Of a DNA stretch of 64,000 nucleotides, positions 27,979-37,586 are shown piece after piece; positions within the stretch are counted from its first letter, which is position 1; each line of letters begins with the position of its first letter. The stretch covers positions 3,596,001 to 3,660,000 of the forward strand of contig NZ_CP029480.1 of NCBI RefSeq assembly GCF_003258705.1, given 5' to 3'. This DNA is from Arcticibacterium luteifluviistationis (GTDB lineage Bacteria; Bacteroidota; Bacteroidia; Cytophagales; Spirosomataceae). Below the pieces are notes generated by a model. That model was not told the origin of the DNA and ran no database searches. It saw only the letters and a program-made list of their open reading frames with translations. Position numbers and translations under genes: made by a program.

Positions 27979-30900
27979 TCAAGGACAAACAGTCCCTATT
28001 TTAGCTTCAAACACAGAACCACCTTCAATTTCAAAGCCTTCGTTTAGCTCAATAAATCTGCCTGCTTTGTAAGTTCCTTTACTTGTGCTTGTAATGTTAT
28101 TTTCAGCCTTAATAACGTTTATGGCGTTTTTGCTAAAAAGCTCCCCTGTCAAATCGTTTTGTGGTGAAGTCAAGACTAAATCACTTCCAATAACCTTTAC
28201 ACTTTGAACGCTAGGCTCAGAAGCAACAACTGGAGATGTAGAGACTACCATTATTTTATAATTATCGCCACCCGCAATACTTAATGGTATTTGACAATTT
28301 ATAGCATTAGCATCTGACCCACTTCCAATGAAAGTTCTTGTACTAAAACTACCTGAAGGTTCTGATAAATAGACTTGATATAAATTCCCTACTCCGTAGG
28401 GGTGTAATGCCTGATTTTCTGAATTAGCAGAGACTACCAAACTTGAGCCAGCACACACTTCAGTAACACTACTTGTAGGCTCCGAAATCGTTCTCCCATA
28501 CCATAAGACATCAAAAGGAATAACATCTGGACCAACAATCACACTTCCTTGAGCATTGTCTTGGCTATACCCACGAGAAATAAATGTATAATGATTCGGA
28601 GCTAAAACATCCCCAATATTAACATTCATATTTTCATGCAGATTAAACGGCATGTTATTATCAACGTAATACTGCAAATTACTAGTCCCCGATAATTGAA
28701 ACTTAACACTTTCAATGGTAGGTTGACTACAAGATGAAATTGCTACAACAGACATTGGTCTTGAAGTAGCCTGCACTTGAAGGTCTTCCACCAAAGGCGA
28801 GATAATTTGAGGATTATCATCAGAGAAGACCAAGTAATAATTCAGTTTTTGAGAACTACAAGACACCAAAACTTCTGTAGTAGCCGTATATGAACAGTTA
28901 TTAACATCAGAAACCGTTACCATATACAAACCCGCTTTTGATGATGTCGCATTTACTATACTTGGATTCTGGAGAGAGCTAAAATACCCAGATGGGCCAG
29001 TCCAGCTATAAACAGAACCTCCCGTAACATTTAAGTTAATCATATCTCCTTCATTATAAGGACCAGTATTTGAAGCAGAAATAGAACCTAAAGGATCTAC
29101 TAAAATTTGCGTTTCACTAAATAAAGCTTGACAACCATTAACCGTTACAGAAAAGTTTGAATACTGAGCCGCCGTTAAATTTGACAATGTAAAACTACCA
29201 TCTCCTCCTACAGTTACTACTTGACTAGCATCGGCTGATCCTTTATTAAAATATACTGTTTGACTGCCTAACGGAACATCTGTAGAACTAAACTCTATAG
29301 AGCCGTCTGTTCCTAAACAGGTCGTTGGGCTTGTCTTTGATGTAGCTGTTATGGTTGGTGTGGCCGGGTCTGCTAACACTTGGGCTGTAGCAAATGTACC
29401 TTCGCAAGCATGTTCTGTTACCGAGAAATCAGAATATGAACCAGAACCTAAACTTGATAAAGTAAAGCTGCCATCGCCTGCTACCGTTACGGCTTGGCTT
29501 GTACTTGTTGCTCCTTTTTTGAATGAAATAGTGTGACTACCAACTGATAGATTCGAAGAACTAAACACTATAGAGCCGTCTGTTCCTAAACAGGTCGTTG
29601 GGCTTGTCTTTGATGTAGCTGTTATGGTTGGTGTGGCCGGGTCTGCTAGTACTTGGGCTGTAGCAAATGTACCTTCACAAGCATGTTCTATTACGGAGAA
29701 ATCAGAATAGGAACCTGCTCCTAATCCTGATAAAGTAAAACCTCCACCGCTCGCTACTGTTATTGATTGACTAGTACTTGTTGTTCCTTTTTTGAAGGAA
29801 ACTGCATGGCTACCTGCTGATAGATTCGAAGAACTAAACACTATAGAGCCGTCTGTTCCTAAACAAGTCGTTGGGTTTGTGTTTGATGTTGCTGTTATAG
29901 TTGGTGTAACTGGGTCTGTTAATACTTGAGCTGTAGCAAATGTACCTTCGCAAGCATGCGAAGGTACGGAGAAATCAGAATAGGAACCTGCTCCTAATCC
30001 TGATAAAGTAAAACCTCCACCACTCGCTACTGTTATTGATTGACTAGTACTTGTTGTTCCTTTTTTGAAGGAAACTGCATGGCTACCAACTGATAGATTC
30101 GTAGAACTAAACACTACAGAGCCGTCTGTTCCTAAACAGGTCGTTGGGCTTGTCTTTGATGTAGCTGTTATGGTTGGTGTGGCCGGGTCTGCTAGTACTT
30201 GGGCTGTAGCAAATGTACCTTCACAAGCATGTTCTATTACGGAGAAATCAGCATAAGAACCTGCTCCTAATCCTGATAAAGTAAAACCTCCACCGCTCGC
30301 TACTGTTATTGATTGACTAGTACTTGTTGTTCCTTTTTTGAAGGAAACAGTATGGCTACCTGCTGATAGATTCGAAGAACTAAACACTATAGTTCCTTCA
30401 GTTCCTAAACATGTAGTTGGGCTTGTGTTTGATGTTGCAGTTATAGTTGGTGTGGCTGGATCTGCTAATACTTGGGCTGTAGCAAATGTGCCTTCGCAAG
30501 CATGCTCTGTTACCGAGAAATCAGCATAAGAACCTGCTCCCAATCCTGCTAAGGTAAAGCCTCCACCGCTCGCTACTGTTACTGATTGGCTAGTACTTGT
30601 TGTTCCTTTTTTAAAGGAAACAGTATGGCTACCTGATGATAAATTCGTAGAACTAAACACTATCGTTCCTTCAGTTCCTAAACATGTCGTTGGACTTGTG
30701 TTTGATATTGCGGTTATAGTTGGTGTGACTGGGCCTGATAATACTTGGGCTGTAGCAAATGTGCCTTCGCAAGCATGCTCTGTTACCGAGAAATCAGAAT
30801 ATGAACCTGCTCCTAATCCTGATAAGGTAAAATCTCCACCGCTGGCTACTGTTACTGATTGGCTAGTACTTGTTGTTCCTTTTTTGAAGGAAACTGTATG

Positions 30901-33900
30901 GATACCAACTGATAGATTCGTAGAGCTAAACACTATCGTCCCGTCCGTTCCTAAACAGGTCGTTGGGCTTGTCTTTGATGTTGCCGTTATGCTTGGTGTT
31001 GTTGGGTCTGCTAATACTTGGGCTGTAGCAAATGTACCTTCACAAGCATGCTCTGTTACGGAGAAATCAGCATAGGAACCTGCTCCTAATCCTGATAAGG
31101 TAAAGCCCCCACCGCTAGCTACTGTTACTGATTGGCTAGTACTTGTTGTTCCTTTTTTGAAGGAAACTGTATGGATACCAACTGATAGATTCGTAGAGCT
31201 AAACACTATCGTCCCTTCAGTTCCTAAACAGGTCGTTGGGCTTGTCTTTGATGTTGCCGTTATGCTTGGCGTTGCTGGGTCTACTAATACTTGAGATGTA
31301 GCAAATGTACCTTCGCAAGCATGCTCTGTTACCGAAAAGTCAGCATATGAACCAGCTCCCAATCCTGATAAAGTAAAACCTCCACCACTCGCTACTGTTA
31401 CTGATTGACTAGTACTAGTTGTTCCTTTTTTGAAGGAAACTGTATGAGTACCAACTGATAGATTCGTAGAACTAAATACTATCGTTCCGTCCGTTCCTAA
31501 ACATGTCGTTGGGCTTGTTTTTGATGTTACAGCTATAGTTGGCGTGGCTGGGTCTGCTAATACTTGGGCTGTAGCAAATGTACCTTCGCAAGCATGCTCT
31601 GTTACGGAGAAAGCAGAATAAGAACCTGCTCCTAATCCTGCTAAGGTAAAGCCTCCACCGCTAGCTACTGTTACTGATTGGCTAGTACTTGTTGTTCCTT
31701 TTTTAAAGGAAACAGTATGGCTACCTGCTGATAGATTCGTAGAGCTAAACACTATGGTGCCTTCCGTTCCTAAACAGGTCGTTGGGTTTGTCTTTGAGCT
31801 TGCTGTTATTGTTGGTATGGCTGGGTCTGATAAAGTAATCGAAGAACCGTCTACGTAATAACTTAAAGTAAAGTCCTTATAAACTCCTGCCTTCAATCCG
31901 CTTAATAAAAATTGACCTGAACTAACAGTTACCATTTGAGGACTTCCAAAGCCATCATAACTTAATGAATAAGTTCCATCTGGCAAATTAGTCGAGCTAA
32001 ATGCAATACTTCCATCAGCTCCTAAACATTCTGTGGGATTAGTTTTTACTCCTGCTAGAATACTAATATTAACCTGAGCCTCGAACACTCCTAAATCTAT
32101 TCTTCCGCCAAAAACTCTCGGATTACTATTTTGGTCTAACAGACCTAAACTAAAGCCTGTAGTATCAACAATACCCGTGTTTACTCCAATAGAATATGGC
32201 TGAAGTTGAAAGTCATTTGCCGCAGAATCCAAAAAGTCTGGATAGGTGTTAAAGAAAACATTGTCACCACACTTTCCTGCACCTAGACTAGCACAGTCCA
32301 CATTACTAATAATTGAGTTTTTAACCGAATCTGTACTGGAAGCATAGTTAACACCACCATAACCTATTCCATTAATGTTACTGGAAACAATAGAATTAAT
32401 TAGTCTCGTATTGCTAATACCATTATCAAAATTAGTAGACGTTATTGCAGATAATGTATCTGAATAGTTTTTAACTATGGTACTGTTAATAATATCAGAA
32501 TTAACTATACCATCACCTTCTACATAAACATCAATAGCTCCAGACTCTAATGCTAAATTGTCTAGAAAAAGTGATTGAGCAATTTTAGAATTTACGGTAC
32601 CATCATAGGAAGAGACCGAAACCGCCCCTCCAAAACCTGCTATATTACCTGCAAATCGAGCGTTAAAAATATTGGTATTATTTATAACACCTACATTGTC
32701 TGTATAGATAGAAATAGCACCTCCCACACCATCTTCATCATCCGCTATATTGTCTTCGAAAATACTGTTCGAAATCTGTGTATCGTTGCTTGCTCCAAGT
32801 CCGTATACATCTGTATTTATGGCTCCTCCACCAAAATAGGCACTGTTTGTGACAAAATGGCAGCTATCTATTAGAGGTTTCATGTTTCCCTCATCAATGC
32901 TTACATTGATAGCTCCACCTAAATCATCCGCGTAATTATACCCAAAAACTGACCGATTAATTTGTGGTTCATTTATGCCCATCCCTATTGAATTCAGAGA
33001 GATAGCACCTCCATAGACCGCAGCGTTAAATCCAAACACATTTGAGTCTATCAGCGAAATGTTCTTTCCTCCAAAAGCTGCTATATAAATGGCTCCTCCA
33101 TAAAGGTCTGAATAATTATAAAGAAAGAAATTATTCAACAAAGAGGGCATCATGGTTTTACCATTTTCTGCTAAAATATGAATGGCTCCTCCTTTGTCTT
33201 CTGCATAGTTGTTCTCGAACAAACAATTAGAAATTATCAAGGATACGGAGTCTACATTCATGGCGTGTAGGAACATTCCTCCACCTTCCGTATTTATAGG
33301 ATCTATACCATCAGCAAAGCCTTCTGAAATAACTAATCCATCTATCATACCACCTTTAATATCTTTAGCAGTAATAACATGATAAGCATTATCACTATAG
33401 CTTCCATCTAATTGAATATTTCCACTAAGAATAGTTTCATAGGTCTCCCAGTTTCTTTCGTGAAGCGAATCAATATTATTTGCAGGACTAAAACCTCCTA
33501 AGATTATAAGTGAATCCTGCAAACTAAATGTAGCCAACCTTGGGTCTGAAGGAATAGCATTATTATATTTAGAAGGTTTATAACTACCCTTTGCTACAAA
33601 TACAGTATCAATTTCAGAACAAGATGCAGCATCCAATGCCATTTGTAAATCTAGGAATGCATTCGCCCAATCCGTTCCACTATTCCCTCCAGAAGTAGCC
33701 GCTGAATCCACATATATTATAGTAGCTAGTTCAGGATTTCCTTGAAACTCAAAAGCTCCAATATCTGCCATTCCTCCTGCAAATATTCTTGGTAAATTAA
33801 CTAAATCAAAACTAGGTATTCCATAGCCTAAGGTGTCTTTCCCTGCGTTTATTGCTGGTGAGCAAAAACTCAACCTTAGGTTACCACCAATTGATGGTGC

Positions 33901-35385
33901 CGTTGGCACATTTTCAATAAATAGAGGGTCTAAAAGAACTGCAGAGGTACCTTTTAGTGTGCTATTTAAAAACAAACCTGAAACATCGGTAGCATCTCCT
34001 ATAAGGTTATTTCCAAGGTCTGTAAGCGAACTTCCGCAATCATCATAATAAATGTCAGTATTTGAAGGGCTAGTGTTGCCTGCTATAATCGTATTTGCGA
34101 AAGCACTATTGCCATACATACTTATACCACCACCACGGTTTGTGGCCATATTCCCTGCCACTGTTGTATTATACAATCTAATAGTTCCTCCACTATTATT
34201 CACTCCACCTCCAATGCTAGCTTTGTTTCCTGATATTTGTGAGTTGTAAACATCTAAGTTATTATTCATAACCCGAATACCCCCTCCACCATTTCCAGTG
34301 TTTCCTTGTAGGTAAGAATTATATATTTTGAAGTCTCCTTGCGTAGCTACTCCTCCTCCATCTGCGGTAGTAGTGTTATTTCTAATTATGGAAGCTTTCA
34401 TAACCACATTCCCACTGTTCATTATACCAGCACCCTGAATGGTAGCATTACCATTTTGAATAATCAAAGAATCTAAAAAAGCATTAACTCCAGAAGAGAC
34501 TTGAAGAACCCTCCCGTTAGCTTGCCCATCAATGATGGTTCTATAGGTAGAGTTACCCACAATTGTTACATCTTTATCTAACAATATTTCGCCAGAAGTA
34601 AGCTTTATGGTATCACCAGCTATTATTTCGCTAAACCTTATAGTGTCGCCAGCAGAAGCCTTTGCCAAAACATCTCTTAAAGAACCACAGCCATTATCAC
34701 TTGTATTAGAAACTATTCCGTCTGTAGCTTCTCCTGTTATATAAAAACTGTAAACACCTTCGTCTACATCAGATGTGTATACTATAACCTCCGCCGAATC
34801 TGGACAAATAGCCAGTGGCTCAAAAACAATAGACAGCAAAAGAGAATCTCCACTTTTTAAAGAATCATACGGTGCCGTACCAAAATCAAGAACAGGTGTA
34901 TTCAACTTGAAGCCGGTGCTACCATTTAATCCAAAAACTTTTACAGAATCTAACTGCAGACCATTAAAACCAACATTTTTAAGATAGAAATCTACACTTT
35001 GGGTTTCTGTTAAACCAATTACTCCAAAGCTGGTACTGTCTAATACCGATGTGGAAACACTGCCGTCTACTATTTCTTGTCCATTTCCTAGAATAGCCAA
35101 ATCGGCCACTGGAGACAGAGCTCCCGTCAATGTTGGATTTGCGGCACCAGTAATATCTGGGTCGTTAGACAAGACAGTCGCAATACCCGAGCCTGTTAAT
35201 TTTAGCTGATTACTTATTTCCGTAACGGAGGAGCCAAATTCTTTGACCTTGGCATCATAAATTATAACAAGCGTGTCTCCTTCTTCAAGCGTTCCTATAT
35301 TGATAGGAAACTGAGCAAAAATTGAACTTGACGCAAACAAGCATAAAATCAATGCTCCAAAAATGGTTTTGATTCTTAATTCCAT
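27979..35385 (-). CDS. Giant secreted repeat protein (beta-helix plus tandem 91-residue repeats)
   Basis: A 2468-residue predicted surface or secreted protein; last gene of an eight-gene operon. Signal peptide about 1-24. Residues about 30-210 resemble a choice-of-anchor-D/Ig-like domain. About 225-550 is a right-handed beta-helix ending in a choice-of-anchor-Q-like segment (PAINAGKDTLGYG ... ADIGAFEFQGN). About 560-1110 is a second beta-helix of the polymorphic-membrane-protein kind (LFENNYAEDKGGAI-type repeats). Residues 1114-2104 hold eleven repeats, nine of them near-identical 91-mers, each with two Cys (PTTCLGT and EHACEGTF). An Ig-like stretch and a Bacteroidetes 3-coathanger-like C-terminus (about 2415-2468) follow. 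No canonical type IX C-terminal signal is evident. Its start overlaps the upstream DUF6916-like gene by 10 bp. Confidence 0.88.
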   Translation of the reverse strand: MELRIKTIFGALILCLFASSSIFAQFPINIGTLEEGDTLVIIYDAKVKEFGSSVTEISNQLKLTGSGIATVLSNDPDITGAANPTLTGALSPVADLAILGNGQEIVDGSVSTSVLDSTSFGVIGLTETQSVDFYLKNVGFNGLQLDSVKVFGLNGSTGFKLNTPVLDFGTAPYDSLKSGDSLLLSIVFEPLAICPDSAEVIVYTSDVDEGVYSFYITGEATDGIVSNTSDNGCGSLRDVLAKASAGDTIRFSEIIAGDTIKLTSGEILLDKDVTIVGNSTYRTIIDGQANGRVLQVSSGVNAFLDSLIIQNGNATIQGAGIMNSGNVVMKASIIRNNTTTADGGGVATQGDFKIYNSYLQGNTGNGGGGIRVMNNNLDVYNSQISGNKASIGGGVNNSGGTIRLYNTTVAGNMATNRGGGISMYGNSAFANTIIAGNTSPSNTDIYYDDCGSSLTDLGNNLIGDATDVSGLFLNSTLKGTSAVLLDPLFIENVPTAPSIGGNLRLSFCSPAINAGKDTLGYGIPSFDLVNLPRIFAGGMADIGAFEFQGNPELATIIYVDSAATSGGNSGTDWANAFLDLQMALDAASCSEIDTVFVAKGSYKPSKYNNAIPSDPRLATFSLQDSLIILGGFSPANNIDSLHERNWETYETILSGNIQLDGSYSDNAYHVITAKDIKGGMIDGLVISEGFADGIDPINTEGGGMFLHAMNVDSVSLIISNCLFENNYAEDKGGAIHILAENGKTMMPSLLNNFFLYNYSDLYGGAIYIAAFGGKNISLIDSNVFGFNAAVYGGAISLNSIGMGINEPQINRSVFGYNYADDLGGAINVSIDEGNMKPLIDSCHFVTNSAYFGGGAINTDVYGLGASNDTQISNSIFEDNIADDEDGVGGAISIYTDNVGVINNTNIFNARFAGNIAGFGGAVSVSSYDGTVNSKIAQSLFLDNLALESGAIDVYVEGDGIVNSDIINSTIVKNYSDTLSAITSTNFDNGISNTRLINSIVSSNINGIGYGGVNYASSTDSVKNSIISNVDCASLGAGKCGDNVFFNTYPDFLDSAANDFQLQPYSIGVNTGIVDTTGFSLGLLDQNSNPRVFGGRIDLGVFEAQVNISILAGVKTNPTECLGADGSIAFSSTNLPDGTYSLSYDGFGSPQMVTVSSGQFLLSGLKAGVYKDFTLSYYVDGSSITLSDPAIPTITASSKTNPTTCLGTEGTIVFSSTNLSAGSHTVSFKKGTTSTSQSVTVASGGGFTLAGLGAGSYSAFSVTEHACEGTFATAQVLADPATPTIAVTSKTSPTTCLGTDGTIVFSSTNLSVGTHTVSFKKGTTSTSQSVTVASGGGFTLSGLGAGSYADFSVTEHACEGTFATSQVLVDPATPSITATSKTSPTTCLGTEGTIVFSSTNLSVGIHTVSFKKGTTSTSQSVTVASGGGFTLSGLGAGSYADFSVTEHACEGTFATAQVLADPTTPSITATSKTSPTTCLGTDGTIVFSSTNLSVGIHTVSFKKGTTSTSQSVTVASGGDFTLSGLGAGSYSDFSVTEHACEGTFATAQVLSGPVTPTITAISNTSPTTCLGTEGTIVFSSTNLSSGSHTVSFKKGTTSTSQSVTVASGGGFTLAGLGAGSYADFSVTEHACEGTFATAQVLADPATPTITATSNTSPTTCLGTEGTIVFSSSNLSAGSHTVSFKKGTTSTSQSITVASGGGFTLSGLGAGSYADFSVIEHACEGTFATAQVLADPATPTITATSKTSPTTCLGTDGSVVFSSTNLSVGSHAVSFKKGTTSTSQSITVASGGGFTLSGLGAGSYSDFSVPSHACEGTFATAQVLTDPVTPTITATSNTNPTTCLGTDGSIVFSSSNLSAGSHAVSFKKGTTSTSQSITVASGGGFTLSGLGAGSYSDFSVIEHACEGTFATAQVLADPATPTITATSKTSPTTCLGTDGSIVFSSSNLSVGSHTISFKKGATSTSQAVTVAGDGSFTLSSLGSGSYSDFSVTEHACEGTFATAQVLADPATPTITATSKTSPTTCLGTDGSIEFSSTDVPLGSQTVYFNKGSADASQVVTVGGDGSFTLSNLTAAQYSNFSVTVNGCQALFSETQILVDPLGSISASNTGPYNEGDMINLNVTGGSVYSWTGPSGYFSSLQNPSIVNATSSKAGLYMVTVSDVNNCSYTATTEVLVSCSSQKLNYYLVFSDDNPQIISPLVEDLQVQATSRPMSVVAISSCSQPTIESVKFQLSGTSNLQYYVDNNMPFNLHENMNVNIGDVLAPNHYTFISRGYSQDNAQGSVIVGPDVIPFDVLWYGRTISEPTSSVTEVCAGSSLVVSANSENQALHPYGVGNLYQVYLSEPSGSFSTRTFIGSGSDANAINCQIPLSIAGGDNYKIMVVSTSPVVASEPSVQSVKVIGSDLVLTSPQNDLTGELFSKNAINVIKAENNITSTSKGTYKAGRFIELNEGFEIEGGSVFEAKIGTVCP
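29338..31794 (-). repeat. Nine tandem 273-bp coding repeats
   Basis: Measured from the codon for the first residue of each unit (K/N in K-T-S-P-T-T-C-L-G), units 2-10 span exactly 2457 bp, which is 9 x 273 with no indel. Each unit encodes 91 residues. Units differ by scattered substitutions shared between non-adjacent units (for example NLSAGS versus NLSVGI, LADPATP versus LSGPVTP), the mosaic pattern expected from recombination or gene conversion. Two divergent units flank the array (31795-32046 and about 29070-29337). Confidence 0.93.
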
Positions 35386-35777
35386 ACGTTTTCAATTAAT
35401 TGTTCCGTTGAAGAAGCATTTGATTTAATCATAAAATAAGCCTGAACCAGTCCCTTATTTGGAAGTTCGAAAGCATAAAGACCATCTTCTGGTAAGGGTT
35501 TGCCCAAGTTGTTCCAAACTAGTACAAATGGGTTTCTGAAATCATCAGTACCATTATCCACAACCTCTATTTCTTTCAAAAGTGCTTCATGTTTTTGACC
35601 GGAAGCTCCTACCAAACTTACTGTAGAACCTACTAAGGCGTCAAAGTCAGTAGACGCTAGTACCGACATATTTGCTAGTTTCAAACTAGAAGCATTTCCT
35701 ATAGTAGGCAAAGCAACCCAAAACGAAATGGCTGCAAGTCCCTTCCCTATTTGGTTAACAAACTTTCTTCTTTTCAT
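35376..35777 (-). CDS. DUF6916-like protein with a Tat-like signal
   Basis: A 133-residue protein of unknown function. It begins MKRRKFVNQIGKG followed by a hydrophobic stretch (about 14-30), which looks like a twin-arginine-type signal. The rest (about 42-127) resembles the DUF6916 pattern: DFDALVGSTVSL, then NPFVLVWNNLGKPLPEDG, then LYAFELPNKGLVQAYFMIK. Its gene overlaps the giant repeat-protein gene by 10 bp and follows a second DUF6916-like gene by 7 bp. Association of DUF6916-like genes with phage-tail-collar genes is recalled from other genomes, not checked. It may assist export or assembly of the operon's surface proteins. Confidence 0.6.
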   Translation of the reverse strand: MKRRKFVNQIGKGLAAISFWVALPTIGNASSLKLANMSVLASTDFDALVGSTVSLVGASGQKHEALLKEIEVVDNGTDDFRNPFVLVWNNLGKPLPEDGLYAFELPNKGLVQAYFMIKSNASSTEQLIENVWN

Positions 35778-35784
35778 GGTACTT

Positions 35785-36054
35785 TTAATTAAATACAGCT
35801 TCGTAAAGCATTTTATCTCCTTTGGGCCCTATGGGAACCATAAAAATGAAAACCACCTCTCCTGATGGAAACTTCACTTCGTATGTTCCTTGACTATAGT
35901 AACTTTCTTTTTGATGCGTACTTAGCAAAACCGAAAAAGCCAGCCCTTTGTCGTCTAACTCTTTTAATTCTTCTATCTGAGCTGCCATTTCTAGAGCTGG
36001 CTCAAACAAAACTTGCACCTCGGCATTAAGATTTTTTTGAAATACTTCCTTCAT
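35785..36054 (-). CDS. DUF6916-like small protein
   Basis: An 89-residue protein without a signal peptide. GTYEVKFPSGEVVFIFMVPIG (about 57-77, 21 residues in two strands around Pro63) matches the end of the DUF6916 pattern seen in the neighbouring 133-residue protein, and SVLLSTHQKESYYSQG matches its middle. So two related small proteins lie side by side, one with and one without an export signal. The start ATG lies 29 bp inside the GNAT gene, indicating tight translational coupling. Function unknown. Confidence 0.6.
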   Translation of the reverse strand: MKEVFQKNLNAEVQVLFEPALEMAAQIEELKELDDKGLAFSVLLSTHQKESYYSQGTYEVKFPSGEVVFIFMVPIGPKGDKMLYEAVFN

Positions 36055-36526
36055 AAGATTTCTCCATATATAAATAAACCCCTTTGTCTTCTATGGCTTT
36101 AAAGCCCAATCGATAATAAAGTGAGAGAGCGGGATTATTCTTTTCTACATGTATTTTAACTGGCTTCTTCTTTTGAAAAGCCTCCTCTATAATATTTTTC
36201 AGAATAAAGTTTCCAATACCCTGGCGTCTATACTTTGACAAAATGGCTATATCAATAATTAGAATTTCTGCTTCATTCTCTCTTAGATACAGCCTTCCTA
36301 CTTTAACTTCACCTTGTAAAATCACATCAAAATTACCATCACCAAAATGCGTTTGATAATGACTATGCTGACTACCAAACTGCTGGTCAATGAAAGCTTC
36401 TTTTTCTGCCTCCGACCATTGCACCAGCATACCCATTTCTTCTTCTCTGGTAGAAGCATAAACCTCCTTTAAAAAGGGCAGGTCAGCATCTTTAATTGAT
36501 CGATATGTTATGCCTTCACTAATCAA
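36026..36526 (-). CDS. GNAT-family N-acetyltransferase
   Basis: Predicted acetyl-CoA-dependent acetyltransferase of 166 residues; cytoplasmic. The acetyl-CoA-binding motif A is seen at DIAILSKYRRQGIGNFILKN (about 92-111, RRQGIG at 100-105), followed by the usual HVEKNNPALSLYYRLGFKAI region. The start codon is TTG, overlapping the TGA of the upstream tail-collar gene by 4 bp (TTGA). Its place between tail-collar and DUF6916-like genes suggests it modifies a product of this operon, but the acceptor is unknown. Confidence 0.85.
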   Translation of the reverse strand: MISEGITYRSIKDADLPFLKEVYASTREEEMGMLVQWSEAEKEAFIDQQFGSQHSHYQTHFGDGNFDVILQGEVKVGRLYLRENEAEILIIDIAILSKYRRQGIGNFILKNIIEEAFQKKKPVKIHVEKNNPALSLYYRLGFKAIEDKGVYLYMEKSYEGSISKKS

Positions 36527-37050
36527 CCTCTAGATGGAAACAGGCCGGTTAAAGCCATAATGAAATTTAGAGCCAAATAGGGCTGCATGTTATTATGAGC
36601 TTGCCCTCCTCCTTTGGTTTCTAAACCTCCTAAGTTCATAGGAACAAGATTGCTTGCACTTGCAGTAGCATAAGGCATTTTAGAGGGAACTGTTGTTGCC
36701 AAAACTCCTCCTACAGGACTAGAAACAGAAGCCTGCTCAGATGATGCTCGCATAGCATGAGTATGACTTGGCATTTGAGCCTCTGACAATGTTACGGTTT
36801 CAGAGCCCCCTCTTTCTCCCAAACGTCTTGTCGTGAGGCCAGGCCCTCTTCCCGGGTGCATAGCAGCTCTACCTTGTAAATTTGGCAAAGCTGTAGTAGT
36901 CCGGCCATCGCCACCATAAGTGGTACCAATCAAGGAAAACAATGCTGTATTTTGAGAAATTGGTAATAATTGACCGCCACAAAAAGACCAGCCTCTCGGG
37001 GCAAAATTTCCTGCAAATATTCTAATTTCTGCTAAAAATGGTTCTGACAT
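36523..37050 (-). CDS. Phage-tail-collar-domain protein (microcystin-dependent protein-like), copy 3
   Basis: A 175-residue protein related to COG4675 (MdpB-like). The N-terminal collar domain carries FAGNFAPRGWSFCGGQLLPI (about 12-31), then LFSLIGTTYGGDGRTT and LPNLQGRAAMHPGRGPG. A conserved SHTHAM follows near residue 95, and the end is AHNNMQPYLALNFIMALTGL plus FPSRG. There is no signal peptide. The sequence is clearly paralogous to the two genes upstream. Phage collar domains form trimers at tail tips or fibres; here there is no phage context. It is separated from copy 2 by 6 bp. Confidence 0.9.
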   Translation of the reverse strand: MSEPFLAEIRIFAGNFAPRGWSFCGGQLLPISQNTALFSLIGTTYGGDGRTTTALPNLQGRAAMHPGRGPGLTTRRLGERGGSETVTLSEAQMPSHTHAMRASSEQASVSSPVGGVLATTVPSKMPYATASASNLVPMNLGGLETKGGGQAHNNMQPYLALNFIMALTGLFPSRG

Positions 37051-37056
37051 ATTATT

Positions 37057-37581
37057 TTAGTGACTAGATGGATAAACACCAACAAGGGCAATGATATAAT
37101 GTATACATACAAAAGGCATAAGATTACTGTGCGAGCTATCGCCTCCAACACTGGATACCGCGGAGGAACTCATACTAACTGGAGAACCTGTAGATTTTGT
37201 ATAAGTTTTTTCTGTAGTATTACTCGCCAATACTGCATCTATGGGCTGCGTACTATTGGCAAAACTTTCTGTAACCTCTAAACCTCCGTGACTATGAGAA
37301 GGAATCTGATTCTCCGTTATGGTTTCTTTCTCACTGCCAGATTTAGCACCAAGCCCTCGCGGACTTAAACCTGGACCGCTACCAGCATGAACAGGAACTC
37401 TTCCCCTTAAATCTGGTAAGCCAAAGGTGGTTCGTCCATCACCACCATAAATAGTACCAAGTAATGAAAAAAGGGCGTCATTCTGTGATACCGCCAGTAA
37501 CTGACCATCGCAAAAAGCCCAGCCTCGAGGAGCAAAATTCCCTGCAAACATTCTTATTTCTCCAACAAATGGTTCTGCCAT
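37057..37581 (-). CDS. Phage-tail-collar-domain protein (microcystin-dependent protein-like), copy 2
   Basis: A 174-residue paralogue of the flanking genes. I choose the ATG at 37581 (MAEPFVGEIRMFAGNFAPRG) because it aligns with the starts of the other two copies. A longer frame from 37626 would overlap the upstream gene and add unrelated residues. Shared motifs: APRGWAFCDGQLLAVSQN, LLGTIYGGDGRTTFGLPDLR, and SHSHGG. The C-terminus (SNLMPFVCIHYIIALVGVYP) differs most from the others. No signal peptide. Confidence 0.9.
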   Translation of the reverse strand: MAEPFVGEIRMFAGNFAPRGWAFCDGQLLAVSQNDALFSLLGTIYGGDGRTTFGLPDLRGRVPVHAGSGPGLSPRGLGAKSGSEKETITENQIPSHSHGGLEVTESFANSTQPIDAVLASNTTEKTYTKSTGSPVSMSSSAVSSVGGDSSHSNLMPFVCIHYIIALVGVYPSSH

Positions 37582-37586
37582 AATTA

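Noticed and set aside
29351-31075. Several plus-strand open frames of 60-125 codons opposite the tandem repeats
   Set aside because: They repeat with the 273-bp unit and are antisense shadows of the repeat protein, with no start context or known domain.
29338-31794. Regular repeats as a CRISPR array
   Set aside because: The units are 273 bp, in frame, contiguous and coding; there are no spacers and no cas genes.
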